A DNA stretch of 42,197 nt, taken from NCBI GenBank assembly GCA_026387355.1, contig JAPLLW010000007.1:1-42197 (forward strand), in the 5' to 3' direction. Under the pieces are notes generated by a model. That model made no database searches. It saw nothing but the letters and a program-made list of their open reading frames with translations, and was not told the DNA's origin. Position numbers and translations under genes: made by a program. Positions 25,136-33,239 of the stretch are shown here, in pieces; the first letter of the stretch is position 1, and each line of letters starts with the position of its first letter. This DNA comes from Candidatus Omnitrophota bacterium. GTDB lineage: Bacteria; Omnitrophota; Gorgyraeia; Gygaellales; Profunditerraquicolaceae.

Positions 25136-25540
25136 ATGTTTAGTTTAGCTAAAATTCAGGTTTTAGTTCCGTCTGCTATATTAATTGGCAGCCTAAATTC
25201 TTTTGCTCAGGTTCAAACTAATGTGCAAGTGACAACCCCTAAATTCCAACAGCTAGATATAGATGGCAACAATTTTATCACTAATAGCGAAATGCAAGCC
25301 TATCAAACTAAGAAATTCAATGAATTGGATAAGGATAAGAACGGAGTGCTTACCTCAAATGAACTAAAAGCAGATAAGGCTAAGGTATTTGCTGATGCGG
25401 ATAAGAATCAAGACGGAAAAGTTACTAAATCTGAAGCTACGGATCAATTTAAACAATATTTTGACACAATTGATAAGAATAACGATAATAAGATTTCGAA
25501 TACCGAGTTTAGTAATGGGGAGTTGATATTTAGATTTTGA
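25136..25540 (+). CDS. Exported EF-hand calcium-binding protein
   Basis: 134 residues. The N-terminal signal-like segment (about 1-24, ILIGSLNSFAQ) is followed by four EF-hand loops of 12 residues: DIDGNNFITNSE, DKDKNGVLTSNE, DKNQDGKVTKSE and DKNNDNKISNTE. All keep acidic or amide ligands at loop positions 1, 3, 5 and the Glu at 12. It probably binds calcium in the periplasm or outside the cell. It has its own promoter and terminator, so it is a single-gene unit. Confidence 0.82.
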   Translation: MFSLAKIQVLVPSAILIGSLNSFAQVQTNVQVTTPKFQQLDIDGNNFITNSEMQAYQTKKFNELDKDKNGVLTSNELKADKAKVFADADKNQDGKVTKSEATDQFKQYFDTIDKNNDNKISNTEFSNGELIFRF

Positions 25541-25557
25541 TACTAATTAATGATGAG

Positions 25558-25590
25558 CCCCCTGTGTAAATTACGATACAGGGGGTTTTT
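25558..25590 (+). terminator. Rho-independent terminator
   Basis: CCCCCTGT (25558-25565) pairs with ACAGGGGG (25578-25585) around a 12-nt loop, followed by five T (25586-25590). It ends the EF-hand transcript and lies just before the flavoprotein gene. Confidence 0.88.
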
Positions 25591-25614
25591 CATCTCGAGG
25601 ATAGGGTGAGGTTT

Positions 25615-26190
25615 ATGAAAGTTATAGCATTTAATGCAAGCGCTCGCAAAGACGGGAATACCGCAGTTCTTATAAATCAAGTGTTCAAGGAGCTTGAGAG
25701 AGAAGGGATTAAAACTGAGCTTATACAGCTTGTTGGTCAGAAAATTCAAGGGTGCGTAGGTTGCGGTAGCTGTTTTAAGTTAAAGAATAATAAATGTATA
25801 ATTACCGATGATCTAATTAATGAGTATATCGCAAAAATTATTCAGGCAGATGGCGTTATCATAGGCTCACCTACATATTTTGCAGATTGCACTGCAGGAT
25901 GCAAGGCTTTGATTGAGAGGGCCGGTATGGTTAACCGGGCAAATAGCGATTTGTTTAAGCGTAAGGTAGGGGTTGCAGTTGTTGCGGTAAGAAGAGCTGG
26001 GGCGATTCACGCATTTGATTCAATAAATCATTTTTTTACTATTAGCCAGATGATTATTGTAGGTTCTTCCTATTGGAATATTGGTCTTGGCCGTCAGATT
26101 GGCGAGGCAGAAAAGGACGAAGAAGGTTTAAGTACAATGAGTACATTGGGTAAGAATATAGCCTGGCTTTTAAAGAAGATTAACGGTTAA
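25615..26190 (+). CDS. Flavodoxin-fold NAD(P)H-dependent oxidoreductase / iron-sulfur flavoprotein-like
   Basis: 191 residues from ATG 25615. FNASARKDGNTAVL near the N-terminus is the FMN phosphate loop. GCVGCGSCFKLKNNKCIITDD (about 45-65 in this numbering) has cysteines spaced CX2CX2CX7C, similar to the compact cluster motif of iron-sulfur flavoproteins. IIGSPTYFADCTAGCKALIER is also family-typical. A GTG at 25606 with GAGG upstream is an alternative start. Redox role; partner unknown. Confidence 0.82.
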   Translation: MKVIAFNASARKDGNTAVLINQVFKELEREGIKTELIQLVGQKIQGCVGCGSCFKLKNNKCIITDDLINEYIAKIIQADGVIIGSPTYFADCTAGCKALIERAGMVNRANSDLFKRKVGVAVVAVRRAGAIHAFDSINHFFTISQMIIVGSSYWNIGLGRQIGEAEKDEEGLSTMSTLGKNIAWLLKKING

Positions 26191-26211
26191 GAAAAAATAT
26201 AAGGAGGATGA

Positions 26212-27162
26212 ATGTTTAGAGAGAAAATTAAGGTTTTAGATTGTACTATTAGAGATGGCGGTTTAATGAATAACCATGATTTTGATCTGCGTTTTGTACG
26301 CGAGGTCTATAAGGCGATTTCAGAAGCAGGGATAGACTATATGGAAGTTGGTTATAAGAATTCTAAGCGGCTTTTTAACCCAAGAGAGTATGGAAAATGG
26401 AAATTCTGCGATGATGAAGACATAAGCAAGGTTATCGAGGGGGTAGAGTCTAAAACAAAGATTTCGGTTATGGTCGATGTTGATAGAGTAGACGTGGAAG
26501 ATGTAGTTTCTAAAAAAGATAGTCCGGTAGATATGATTAGGGTTGCAACTTATGTTAAGGATGTGGATAAGGCGATTTATCTGGTGAATCATTTTGCGGA
26601 TAAAGGTTATGAGACGACCGTAAACATAATGGCTATCTCGCGGGCTTTGGATAATGAGCTTAATGAGTGCCTTGAGCAGCTTGAGAAAGAAAGCAAGGCG
26701 CAGATTGTTTATATTGTAGATAGTTTCGGCTCGCTTTATCAAGAGACAACCGAGTTTCTAATTAAGAAGGCAAAGAGTATTTTAAAGACTAAAGAAGTAG
26801 GGATGCATGCACACAATAATCAGCAACTTGCTTTTGGCAATACCATTGAGGCGATAATCCATAATGCTAATTATGTAGACGGCTCAATTTACGGTTTAGG
26901 TCGCGCAGCAGGGAACTGTCCAACAGAGCTCTTACTTGGTTTTCTCAAAAATCCTAAATATGATATTCGTCCGATTCTAGATGTGATTTCAAAAGAATTC
27001 GTACCACTACAGAAAAAGATTGAGTGGGGTTATTTTATCCCTTACGCTATAACCGGTATCCTTGATGAGCATCCGCGCACAGCGATTGCGCTTCGCGAGA
27101 GCGATAAGAAGGAGAATTACCGCGAGTATTACGAGAGCTTAGTAGGCGAAGACGAAGAGTAA
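26212..27162 (+). CDS. DRE-TIM metallolyase (HMGL-like aldolase domain protein)
   Basis: 316 residues. LDCTIRDGGLMNNHDF is the metal-binding DRE-type start (here RDG). MEVGYKNSKRLF, MHAHNNQQLAFGNT (HxH metal ligands) and GLGRAAGNCPTELL follow. This resembles the aldolase part of 4-hydroxy-2-oxovalerate aldolase and related enzymes, without the C-terminal communication domain. The following gene is a KDPG-type aldolase, so both may act on 2-keto acids. The substrate is uncertain. An AAGGAGG ribosome binding site precedes the ATG. Confidence 0.78.
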   Translation: MFREKIKVLDCTIRDGGLMNNHDFDLRFVREVYKAISEAGIDYMEVGYKNSKRLFNPREYGKWKFCDDEDISKVIEGVESKTKISVMVDVDRVDVEDVVSKKDSPVDMIRVATYVKDVDKAIYLVNHFADKGYETTVNIMAISRALDNELNECLEQLEKESKAQIVYIVDSFGSLYQETTEFLIKKAKSILKTKEVGMHAHNNQQLAFGNTIEAIIHNANYVDGSIYGLGRAAGNCPTELLLGFLKNPKYDIRPILDVISKEFVPLQKKIEWGYFIPYAITGILDEHPRTAIALRESDKKENYREYYESLVGEDEE

Positions 27163-27163
27163 T

Positions 27164-27802
27164 ATGGATATATCAAGCTTTAAGCAAAAGCCAATTCTGG
27201 GGATTTTAAGGGGAGCAGAAAGGGCTCAGATTGAGCCGTTAATTGAAGCGGTAATCGAGGCTGGACTTGAAACCTTAGAGATTACTATGAATACTTTCGG
27301 TGCTCCGGAATTAATACGCGAGGCAAAGCAGGCATCCGCAAACCGATTGACTCTTGGCGCAGGAACAGTGCTTAACATGAAAGATTTAAAAATCGCTCTT
27401 AAAAGCGGAGCTAGTTTTATTGTCATGCCGGTTTTGGCGAAAGATGTTGTAGGTTATTGCGTAAGAAATAAGATACCTGTATTCCCTGGAGCGCTTACTC
27501 CTCAGGAGATTTATCAAGCTTGGGATTCAGGCGCAACTATGGTTAAGGTTTTTCCTGCGAAATTATTCGGTCCTGAATATCTTCGTGAGATTAAAGCTCC
27601 GTTTAATAATGTAGAGCTATTGGCATGCTCAGGTGTTTCTCCTGATAATCTAAAAGATTATTTTGCATTTGGTGCAAGCGCTGTATCTTTTGGCGCTAGC
27701 GTATTTAGGAAAGATTGGTTGAAGAATAAAGATTTTAAGCAGATTGCCAGGAGAGTTAAAAGATTTATTGATGCCTGGGAAGCACGAAAGGAACAAAAAT
27801 AA
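27164..27802 (+). CDS. eda: KDPG/KHG-type aldolase
   Basis: 212 residues of the class I aldolase TIM barrel. PILGILRG, LETLEITMNT, LGAGTVLN, PVFPGALTPQEI and MVKVFPAKLFGPEYL (Schiff-base Lys in KVFPA) are in order. The Arg that binds phosphate/carboxylate in E. coli Eda (LRT) is Asn (MNT) here, so the true substrate may differ. No Entner-Doudoroff dehydratase is nearby. It begins 1 nt after the DRE-TIM gene. Confidence 0.85.
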   Translation: MDISSFKQKPILGILRGAERAQIEPLIEAVIEAGLETLEITMNTFGAPELIREAKQASANRLTLGAGTVLNMKDLKIALKSGASFIVMPVLAKDVVGYCVRNKIPVFPGALTPQEIYQAWDSGATMVKVFPAKLFGPEYLREIKAPFNNVELLACSGVSPDNLKDYFAFGASAVSFGASVFRKDWLKNKDFKQIARRVKRFIDAWEARKEQK

Positions 27803-28164
27803 TGACAATAGAAAAGAGGGAGTTTCATCGCATAAGCATTGCATGCAAAATAGCAATTGTTTTTAATGATAGCCGGCTAGTGGTTAATGCACATACAGAA
27901 AACATAAGCGCTGGCGGGATAATGCTTATTTTAGAATCAGGAGCCCAGCCGTTAGTCTCTGCTTTAGTAGATTTGGATTTATTCCTATGGAATGATAAAG
28001 AGCCATTAAAAAGTAAGGCTGAGTTAATGTGGCTAAATGAGATAACTCCAGTAGAAGTAAAGCCTCGTCTTTTTAATGTAGGTCTTCAGTTTGTAGTGAT
28101 ATCCGATTCTGATAAGGCCAAGATAAAGAACTTCGTTAATGGTGTAATTTCTTCGTGGCAATAA
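27802..28164 (+). CDS. PilZ domain protein (third copy)
   Basis: 120 residues. KREFHRISIACKI gives the N-terminal RxxxR-like element (one Arg replaced by Lys, KREFHR), and ENISAGGIMLIL gives the second element. The barrel strand NVGLQFVVI follows. It overlaps the stop of the aldolase gene by one base. It is the third PilZ protein in the window. Confidence 0.83.
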   Translation: MTIEKREFHRISIACKIAIVFNDSRLVVNAHTENISAGGIMLILESGAQPLVSALVDLDLFLWNDKEPLKSKAELMWLNEITPVEVKPRLFNVGLQFVVISDSDKAKIKNFVNGVISSWQ

Positions 28165-28173
28165 AAGATATTT

Positions 28174-28857
28174 ATGTTTAAACATAAAATCACGCCCGCC
28201 GTCCGCGCTCTTATTTTAACCATCCTAACTATATTTCCTTCAAATCTTTATGCTCAAAATCCGGAAGCTGAATTTTTAAATAAAGGTGCTCAACTTGCTA
28301 AAGATGGTAAATACAGCGAAGCTGTTGTTGCATTTGACAAAGCGATTGCTTTAAATTCTAACTATGCTATAGCTTACTTTGATCGCGGTTTAGCCAATAT
28401 TAAGCTGGATGAACTCAACCAGGCTATCTCTGATTTCAATAGGGCCATAGAATTAAAGCCAGATTATGCGGCTGCTTATAACGGTAGAGGGATTGCTTAC
28501 GCTCAGAAACAGGAGTATCCTGAATCGTTATCTGATCTGCTAAAAGCAAAAGCACTGGGATTTAAAGTAAATGAGGGGCTTCTGGCTGCGGTGGCTTTAA
28601 CCGGCAAGAGTAATATTGCGATAGAGATTGAGGCCAGGATTATTAATGTAGACTTAAGCAATTCCACGCTCGACCTGTTTAACCCACTGGGAAATGCTAA
28701 AGTTAAAGTACTCTCGGAAGCAGTTATTACCAAAGATGGTTCAAGCCTTAGGTTAAGCGATTTAAGAGAAGGTGATATGGTAGTAGTCCGGCTCGAAGAT
28801 AAAAACGAAGAGGGCAATTATATGACTAAGAAGATCACTTTTGGAATAAAGAAATAA
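28174..28857 (+). CDS. Exported TPR protein with C-terminal beta domain
   Basis: 227 residues. A signal peptide (about 1-28, LILTILTIFPSNLYAQ) and three TPR units (about 33-135; AVVAFDKAIALNSNYAIAYF, AISDFNRAIELKPDYAAAYN) are followed by a small beta domain (about 150-227; IEARIINVDLSNSTLDLF, LREGDMVVVRL) like the DUF5666-type modules. TPRs mediate protein contacts. No function beyond a periplasmic scaffold can be given. Confidence 0.78.
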   Translation: MFKHKITPAVRALILTILTIFPSNLYAQNPEAEFLNKGAQLAKDGKYSEAVVAFDKAIALNSNYAIAYFDRGLANIKLDELNQAISDFNRAIELKPDYAAAYNGRGIAYAQKQEYPESLSDLLKAKALGFKVNEGLLAAVALTGKSNIAIEIEARIINVDLSNSTLDLFNPLGNAKVKVLSEAVITKDGSSLRLSDLREGDMVVVRLEDKNEEGNYMTKKITFGIKK

Positions 28858-28877
28858 CAAACTTATTATTATGGATA

Positions 28878-29501
28878 ATGAGAAAATTGAAAATAAGAAC
28901 ATCGCTTAATGCAATCTTTAGAATCTCGCTTTTTGCCTGGCCTTTTTTGTGGTATGGTTCATACTTTATGTTCGATGCCCCTAGCTCAATGGGATCTGGC
29001 TACCAATGGGTAGTTTTTTATGCTATTCATTGGTATCCTGCGGTAGTTGCAATTTCACTCATCGGACGTTTTCTAGCTACCAAGCTTAGTAAGCTTAAAC
29101 TCGCTTCAATATTCAGGTATCTACCTTTTATTAACATTACGATTGTAGGTATCCCTCTAGCCGTTATGATTATTGTTACTCCTTTTTATATGATTGGTGA
29201 GATGGTAGGTCCTTTTTTGCCGCAGGTATATCGGTTTAAATGTCCGGATAGAAGAGCACTGGTGATAGAGGATGGCAAAGCGGTTGTACTTGAGCAGCAT
29301 ACGCTTACGATGACTACGAAAAGCTACATTGGCAAGATTGAGAATAATAAGTTCAATTTTACCGCAACCGATAGGGAAAATGAACTCTTTCGGAGAGATA
29401 AGAATGGTTTTGAATATATTTGCAACTGTAGGAATAGAAAGGGAAAATCCATAGTTGACCTGTATGGATTTACAAGAGAAAGTGTAGGGGAGGGTAAATG
29501 A
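28878..29501 (+). CDS. Membrane protein of unknown function
   Basis: 207 residues that I do not recognise. Four likely membrane helices occupy about 13-120 (SLFAWPFLWYGSYFMF, WYPAVVAISLIGRF, FINITIVGIPLAVMIIV). A hydrophilic C-terminal part (about 123-207) has KCPDRRALVIEDGKAVVLEQ and FEYICNCRNRKGKSIVDLY. Two CxxC-like or single cysteines are present but not a clear metal site. The next gene overlaps by 4 nt, so the two may act together. The start at 28878 is the ATG after a weak site. Confidence 0.6.
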   Translation: MRKLKIRTSLNAIFRISLFAWPFLWYGSYFMFDAPSSMGSGYQWVVFYAIHWYPAVVAISLIGRFLATKLSKLKLASIFRYLPFINITIVGIPLAVMIIVTPFYMIGEMVGPFLPQVYRFKCPDRRALVIEDGKAVVLEQHTLTMTTKSYIGKIENNKFNFTATDRENELFRRDKNGFEYICNCRNRKGKSIVDLYGFTRESVGEGK

Positions 29502-30322
29502 AAAAGATAATTATTTTCTTAAGCTTGATTGTAGCTTTATCTTCTTTTAATGTTGCATATGCAAAAAGAGAGCCTATGCCGGCAGGAACAGTCACCCGGT
29601 ATTATTCTGCCTATAAAGATTGGGAGCTTGAAGTAATCAATAGTCGTACACTCCTTGCTAGTAGCCCGGCTAAGGCCATCTACAAACATAAGGGTGTGGT
29701 AGTTTGGGAGAAGGCGTTGCTTGCAACTCCGGGTATTGTTAGTATAACTTATGACGGTAGATATATTGTCATGATATATTGGGATAATTTCGATGAAGAT
29801 TGGTATAGAAGTATGGCAATTTTCTCTCAGGACGGAGGGATGCTGAAAGAGTTTAATTTAGCCAAGAAATTCCCGGTTTCAATCAGGAAAACAGTCCTAT
29901 CAAAAGACGGGCATTATTTTGTAATAGCAAAAAGCGGCTCTGACAGTGCGCTGATTACACTTATCGATCTCTGGAAACAGGAGTTTCTCTGGGAGAAGAA
30001 ATATGGACTTCGCGAAATTGATAATTTACAATTATGTGATGACGGCGCATACCTGCTTTTAAGCACATATGATTTGTTTTGCCATGAGGAGAAATGGCGC
30101 GGCATGGAAAAGATTACTGTTTGTGACAAGCCAAGGAGACTGGAAGCTGTTTATATTAAGAGTTCGGGAGGGAAGGTTCTCTGGGCCCAGATTTTTGATC
30201 AAGGATATGCCTGGAATCAGAAGTTTATTCAATTATCATCAAGTGGTCTTAAGTTTTCTGTTTTTAACCTTAAGAAGAATAAGTGGTTAGATTTTGTAAA
30301 TGAAAATGGCAAGGTAGAATAA
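29498..30322 (+). CDS. Exported beta-propeller-like protein of unknown function
   Basis: 274 residues, not recognised as a named family. The signal peptide spans about 1-22 (IIIFLSLIVALSSFNVAYA). The rest is beta-rich with repeated short strands containing GxYxxx-type elements: TYDGRYIVMIYW, SKDGHYFVIAK, CDDGAYLLLSTY and SSSGLKFSVFNL. These look like four WD40/PQQ-like propeller blades. The gene overlaps the preceding membrane protein by 4 nt (ATGA). Confidence 0.6.
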   Translation: MKKIIIFLSLIVALSSFNVAYAKREPMPAGTVTRYYSAYKDWELEVINSRTLLASSPAKAIYKHKGVVVWEKALLATPGIVSITYDGRYIVMIYWDNFDEDWYRSMAIFSQDGGMLKEFNLAKKFPVSIRKTVLSKDGHYFVIAKSGSDSALITLIDLWKQEFLWEKKYGLREIDNLQLCDDGAYLLLSTYDLFCHEEKWRGMEKITVCDKPRRLEAVYIKSSGGKVLWAQIFDQGYAWNQKFIQLSSSGLKFSVFNLKKNKWLDFVNENGKVE

Positions 30323-30383
30323 GTAACTGTGTTGAAGAAAAATAACGTTTGATACAGAATAAAATGTCTAGCGTAGAACTGGC

Positions 30384-30800
30384 TTATTTTTTAATAGTTA
30401 TAGGCTTACCCTTTATCCCCATATAAAATACTATAATTTCTGCAGGAACCTTACCTTCATTCTTACCATAGTGCCATTTATTTACAACTTCAACGATAGG
30501 ATCACCAGCTTTTAGGTGCAGAATCTTTTTATTTTCTGTAAATACGGTAAGCTCTCCGCTTATTAATACTCCGGTATTTATTACAATATGTTTATGTAGC
30601 GGTAATTGTGTTCCTGGAGGAATTGTGATCTTTAAAATAGTAATTTCGGGCCTGCCTCTTGCATATTTTGGCAGAAGAGCACCATCCCAGCTTGAAGTTG
30701 TCTTTGCCAATACGCTAACTTCAGAAGTATCTAAATCCTTAGCCCAAATATTGCCGGATAGCAATAACGTCAAACATATTCCGTAAAGTATTCTTTTCAT
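30384..30800 (-). CDS. Exported cupin domain protein
   Basis: 138 residues. A signal peptide (about 1-20, YGICLTLLLSGNIWA) precedes a single cupin barrel (about 50-132). The first motif LPLHKHIVINTGVLISGELTVF (PxHxH...E-like G) and the second KWHYGKNEGKVPAEIIVFY are visible, with three His as likely metal ligands. The substrate is unknown. It is a lone - strand gene with a promoter whose start site coincides with the ATG. Confidence 0.78.
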   Translation of the reverse strand: MKRILYGICLTLLLSGNIWAKDLDTSEVSVLAKTTSSWDGALLPKYARGRPEITILKITIPPGTQLPLHKHIVINTGVLISGELTVFTENKKILHLKAGDPIVEVVNKWHYGKNEGKVPAEIIVFYMGIKGKPITIKK

Positions 30801-30806
30801 ATGTTA

Positions 30807-30835
30807 ATTCTACCACTCAAGTAGGTTTATGCCAA
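30807..30835 (-). promoter_or_regulatory. Promoter giving a leaderless cupin transcript
   Basis: On the - strand TTGGCA (30830-30835), a 17-nt spacer and TAGAAT (30807-30812). The ATG at 30800 is seven bases after the -10 element, so transcription should start at or next to the initiation codon, and no Shine-Dalgarno fits in between. Confidence 0.55.
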
Positions 30836-30918
30836 GAAAGAAAGTCAGTATCCAGAAAAGGATTGATTTAGAGTTTCTTATGGAGTAGGATATAGAAAAA
30901 TCTAAGGAGGAAGAAAAA

Positions 30919-31359
30919 GTGGATAAATATCTGGAGGCTGCTCTTGATGAGGCAAGGATTGGGCTAAAGGAGGGGGGCGTACCCATTGGTTCAGTAATTG
31001 TCCATAACGGTAAGATAATGGGTCGAGGGCATAATAGGCGCGTTCAAAAAGGGAGTGTTATTTTGCATGCGGAGATGGATGCGCTAGAAAATGCCGGCCG
31101 CCTAGCTAAACCCTTAGCATACGAGCACTGTACGCTTTACACAACCCTTTCTCCGTGTTCTATGTGTTCAGGCGCGATACTCCTTTATAAGATCCCGCAT
31201 ATTGTTATAGGTGAGAATAAGACATTTACGGGGGAAGAAGAGCTTTTGAAGTCAAGGGGGGTAAGGCTTGAGATTTTGCAAAATGAAGCATGCATTTCGC
31301 TTATGAAGGATTTTATTCAAAATAACCCGAGGCTTTGGAATGAAGATATTGGTAAATAA
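30919..31359 (+). CDS. Cytosine deaminase-like nucleoside/base deaminase
   Basis: 146 residues of the CDA fold. Zinc motifs are ILHAEMDALENAG (HAE) and TLSPCSMCSGAILLYKIP (PCxxC). The remainder resembles the fungal Fcy1-type cytosine deaminase: GRGHNRRVQKGSVILH, VIGENKTFTGE and the ending LWNEDIGK. It would deaminate cytosine to uracil in pyrimidine salvage. It starts at a GTG after a perfect AAGGAGG eight bases upstream. tRNA adenosine deaminase is less likely because of the C-terminal segment. A weak promoter (TTGATT 30863, TAGGAT 30886) may precede it. Confidence 0.83.
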   Translation: MDKYLEAALDEARIGLKEGGVPIGSVIVHNGKIMGRGHNRRVQKGSVILHAEMDALENAGRLAKPLAYEHCTLYTTLSPCSMCSGAILLYKIPHIVIGENKTFTGEEELLKSRGVRLEILQNEACISLMKDFIQNNPRLWNEDIGK

Positions 31360-32068
31360 AATAAAGCTTGGAAGAAAGTATTTATTATTTCCTTTATTCT
31401 TAGCCATAATCTTATCCGGATGCGCCCCAAGGTTTATTAGTCCGGAGAGAATTGCGCCTATAGAGCGTGAGAGGTATTCTTTGGGGACTCTGCAGAATCC
31501 GGTTGTTGATAGCAATATTGCTTTAGCTGAAGGTTTACGGAAATGGGCGCCTCTTAGTTTTAAGAGTAAACAGAGGCTGGTTGAGGTTTTGTATTATTCT
31601 TTTGATGGCAAAATTCACAAGGGCCAAATCATCATAAACAAAAGACTGGTAAGGGACATCCAAGAAATATTCAGTGTTATTTTTAGAACAAGGTTCCCTA
31701 TCCAATCGGTAATCCCTATCTCCCACAACCGTTTTTACAATAATGGTAAGTTTAACGATGATGATCAGTCGATGATGGTAAATAACACCTCCGGATTTAA
31801 TTACAGAACGGCAACAAGAAGTAAGAAGCTATCTATGCATGCTTACGGCTATGCCATTGATATTAACCCACTACAGAATCCTTATATAAAGCGAAGGGTA
31901 GTGTTGCCCCCGGGTGCAGTTTACAATATTAATAAGCCTGGGACGCTTACGCGAAACTCTCCTGTGGTTAAGACTTTTAAACGATTGGGCTGGGCATGGG
32001 GTGGAGAGTGGAAGTCTTTAAAAGATTATCAGCACTTTGAGAAGGTGCTTAAGTATGAATTTAATTGA
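31340..32068 (+). CDS. M15 family D-alanyl-D-alanine carboxypeptidase-like lipoprotein
   Basis: 242 residues. The N-terminal signal ends in a lipobox (IILSGCAPRF, Cys about 28). The M15/VanY-type domain has the zinc ligands in SMHAYGYAIDINPLQ (His and Asp) and DYQHFE (His), with GWAWGGEW between them. It probably cleaves D,D- or L,D- bonds in peptidoglycan stem peptides in the periplasm. The start overlaps the cytosine deaminase gene by 20 nt, and its end overlaps the next gene by 14 nt. Confidence 0.85.
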   Translation: MKILVNKIKLGRKYLLFPLFLAIILSGCAPRFISPERIAPIERERYSLGTLQNPVVDSNIALAEGLRKWAPLSFKSKQRLVEVLYYSFDGKIHKGQIIINKRLVRDIQEIFSVIFRTRFPIQSVIPISHNRFYNNGKFNDDDQSMMVNNTSGFNYRTATRSKKLSMHAYGYAIDINPLQNPYIKRRVVLPPGAVYNINKPGTLTRNSPVVKTFKRLGWAWGGEWKSLKDYQHFEKVLKYEFN

Positions 32069-32765
32069 TTTCGGATTCCAAAACTCAAATCTTTTCCAAA
32101 ATATGCCCCTTTTTGACGAAATTTCATATACCGGGCATAATGAAGATAAGCTCCGCCAATATAAGGCTATCCGCGAGGGTCAAGTCTGCGATATTCTGAC
32201 ATTAAATTTCATCCGACATGATGAGAAAATTCTTTGGGAGGCGGTTGAAGATTTTGTGAAGCGCAGCACAATAAATGCCGTATCAAGCGTACGGGGGGTT
32301 TTTATTTTTGACCTTTTGACTATCGATATTCACAAAGAAATTAAGAACTTTAAGCACTCCGAGTTTGCCGCTGTTATTGTTAATACGGCCGTTAAATTAG
32401 CTCCAGGCCAAATTAAGATGGTAAAATATTCTTCCGCTTATGCACTCATTCATAAAACTATTGAAGTTGATTGGGGGAAGATTAATTTTAAGACCGCTGT
32501 GAATGTATTTAAAGACAAGCCTGATTATCTAGATCTACTTATCAAATGGCTTTTGAAAGATTATACATATCCCCATAACCCGGTAATCCTTTTATTTAAC
32601 GATCTTAGCCAAAACCCCGTCTTTGATCTAAAAAACGAAACACAGCAAACACGGATAAAGAATGCTATTGATAAACTTATCCCTAATTCTATCGAGTTTA
32701 TCCCGGAAGTTTATATTCAGGATAAGCTTGGAGCAAGAGAACTTCTTTCCGAGTCTAAGTTGTAA
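32055..32765 (+). CDS. Protein of unknown function
   Basis: 236 residues from the ATG at 32055, which has GAAGGTG about eight bases upstream; an in-frame TTG at 32037 is possible. I do not recognise it. The composition suggests a soluble mixed alpha/beta protein: ILTLNFIRHDEKILWEAVEDF, VRGVFIFDLLTIDIHKEI, FAAVIVNTAVKLAPGQIKM and NPVILLFNDLSQNPVF. No membrane helix or signal peptide, no metal motif. It overlaps the M15 gene and precedes an S4 RNA-binding protein by 30 nt. Confidence 0.6.
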   Translation: MNLIDFGFQNSNLFQNMPLFDEISYTGHNEDKLRQYKAIREGQVCDILTLNFIRHDEKILWEAVEDFVKRSTINAVSSVRGVFIFDLLTIDIHKEIKNFKHSEFAAVIVNTAVKLAPGQIKMVKYSSAYALIHKTIEVDWGKINFKTAVNVFKDKPDYLDLLIKWLLKDYTYPHNPVILLFNDLSQNPVFDLKNETQQTRIKNAIDKLIPNSIEFIPEVYIQDKLGARELLSESKL

Positions 32766-32795
32766 TCTGAATAAAAGTAGTTTTATGGAGGCAAC

Positions 32796-33008
32796 ATGGA
32801 GTTTCAGCTGAAAGCTGATTTTATTGAACTGGATAATTTGCTTAAAAATATGAAACTTGTTGCGAATGGAGCTGAGGCAAGAGAGCATATCCAAGCGGCT
32901 AGAGTTAAGGTAAATGGCGAGGTTGAAAGTCGTATCCGTAGAAAGCTGCGCTTAGGGGATACCGTAGAATTTAAGGCAGAACAAATTAAAATTGTTAAAA
33001 CAAATTAA
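32796..33008 (+). CDS. S4-domain RNA-binding protein (YbcJ/YaaA type)
   Basis: 70 residues forming one S4 fold: FIELDNLLKNMKLVANGAEA, then AREHIQAARVKVNGEVESR with RKLRLGDTVEF. This is the small stand-alone YbcJ-like S4 domain that may bind structured RNA or ribosomes. A TGGAGG ribosome binding site precedes the ATG. The next gene overlaps by 17 nt. Confidence 0.88.
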   Translation: MEFQLKADFIELDNLLKNMKLVANGAEAREHIQAARVKVNGEVESRIRRKLRLGDTVEFKAEQIKIVKTN

Positions 33009-33228
33009 ACGTGATCTAGGGGTTCAGCCGATAGCCAAGATTATGACCGAGCTTGGACTTAAGGCAAACGATTTAGTGGTTAATTCAACTAAGCAGATTA
33101 CGCATAAGATGGTTAGCCGCGCGGTAAAAGGTAGACGTTTGAATCAAAAGATACAATACAGAATTCTAGAAGCGTTAAACAAAGTCTCCGGGAAGCAGTA
33201 TGAGCTAAAGGATATTTTTAATTATTAA
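32992..33228 (+). CDS. Small conserved protein with HTH-like character
   Basis: 78 residues starting at a TTG within the S4 gene. The pattern GLKANDLVVNSTKQITHKMV followed by SRAVKGRRLNQKIQ and the ending YELKDIFNY recurs in small conserved proteins of PVC-related bacteria (from memory). It is helical and basic, with a helix-turn-helix-like spacing, and may bind DNA or RNA. The neighbouring S4 protein makes an RNA link plausible; function is not known. Confidence 0.7.
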   Translation: MLKQIKRDLGVQPIAKIMTELGLKANDLVVNSTKQITHKMVSRAVKGRRLNQKIQYRILEALNKVSGKQYELKDIFNY

Positions 33229-33239
33229 AGGAATAACAT

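Noticed and set aside
30829-30888. 19-codon open frame MPRKKVSIQKRIDLEFLME between the cupin and cytosine deaminase genes
   Set aside because: Very short, lacks a ribosome binding site and overlaps both possible promoters; not supported as a gene.
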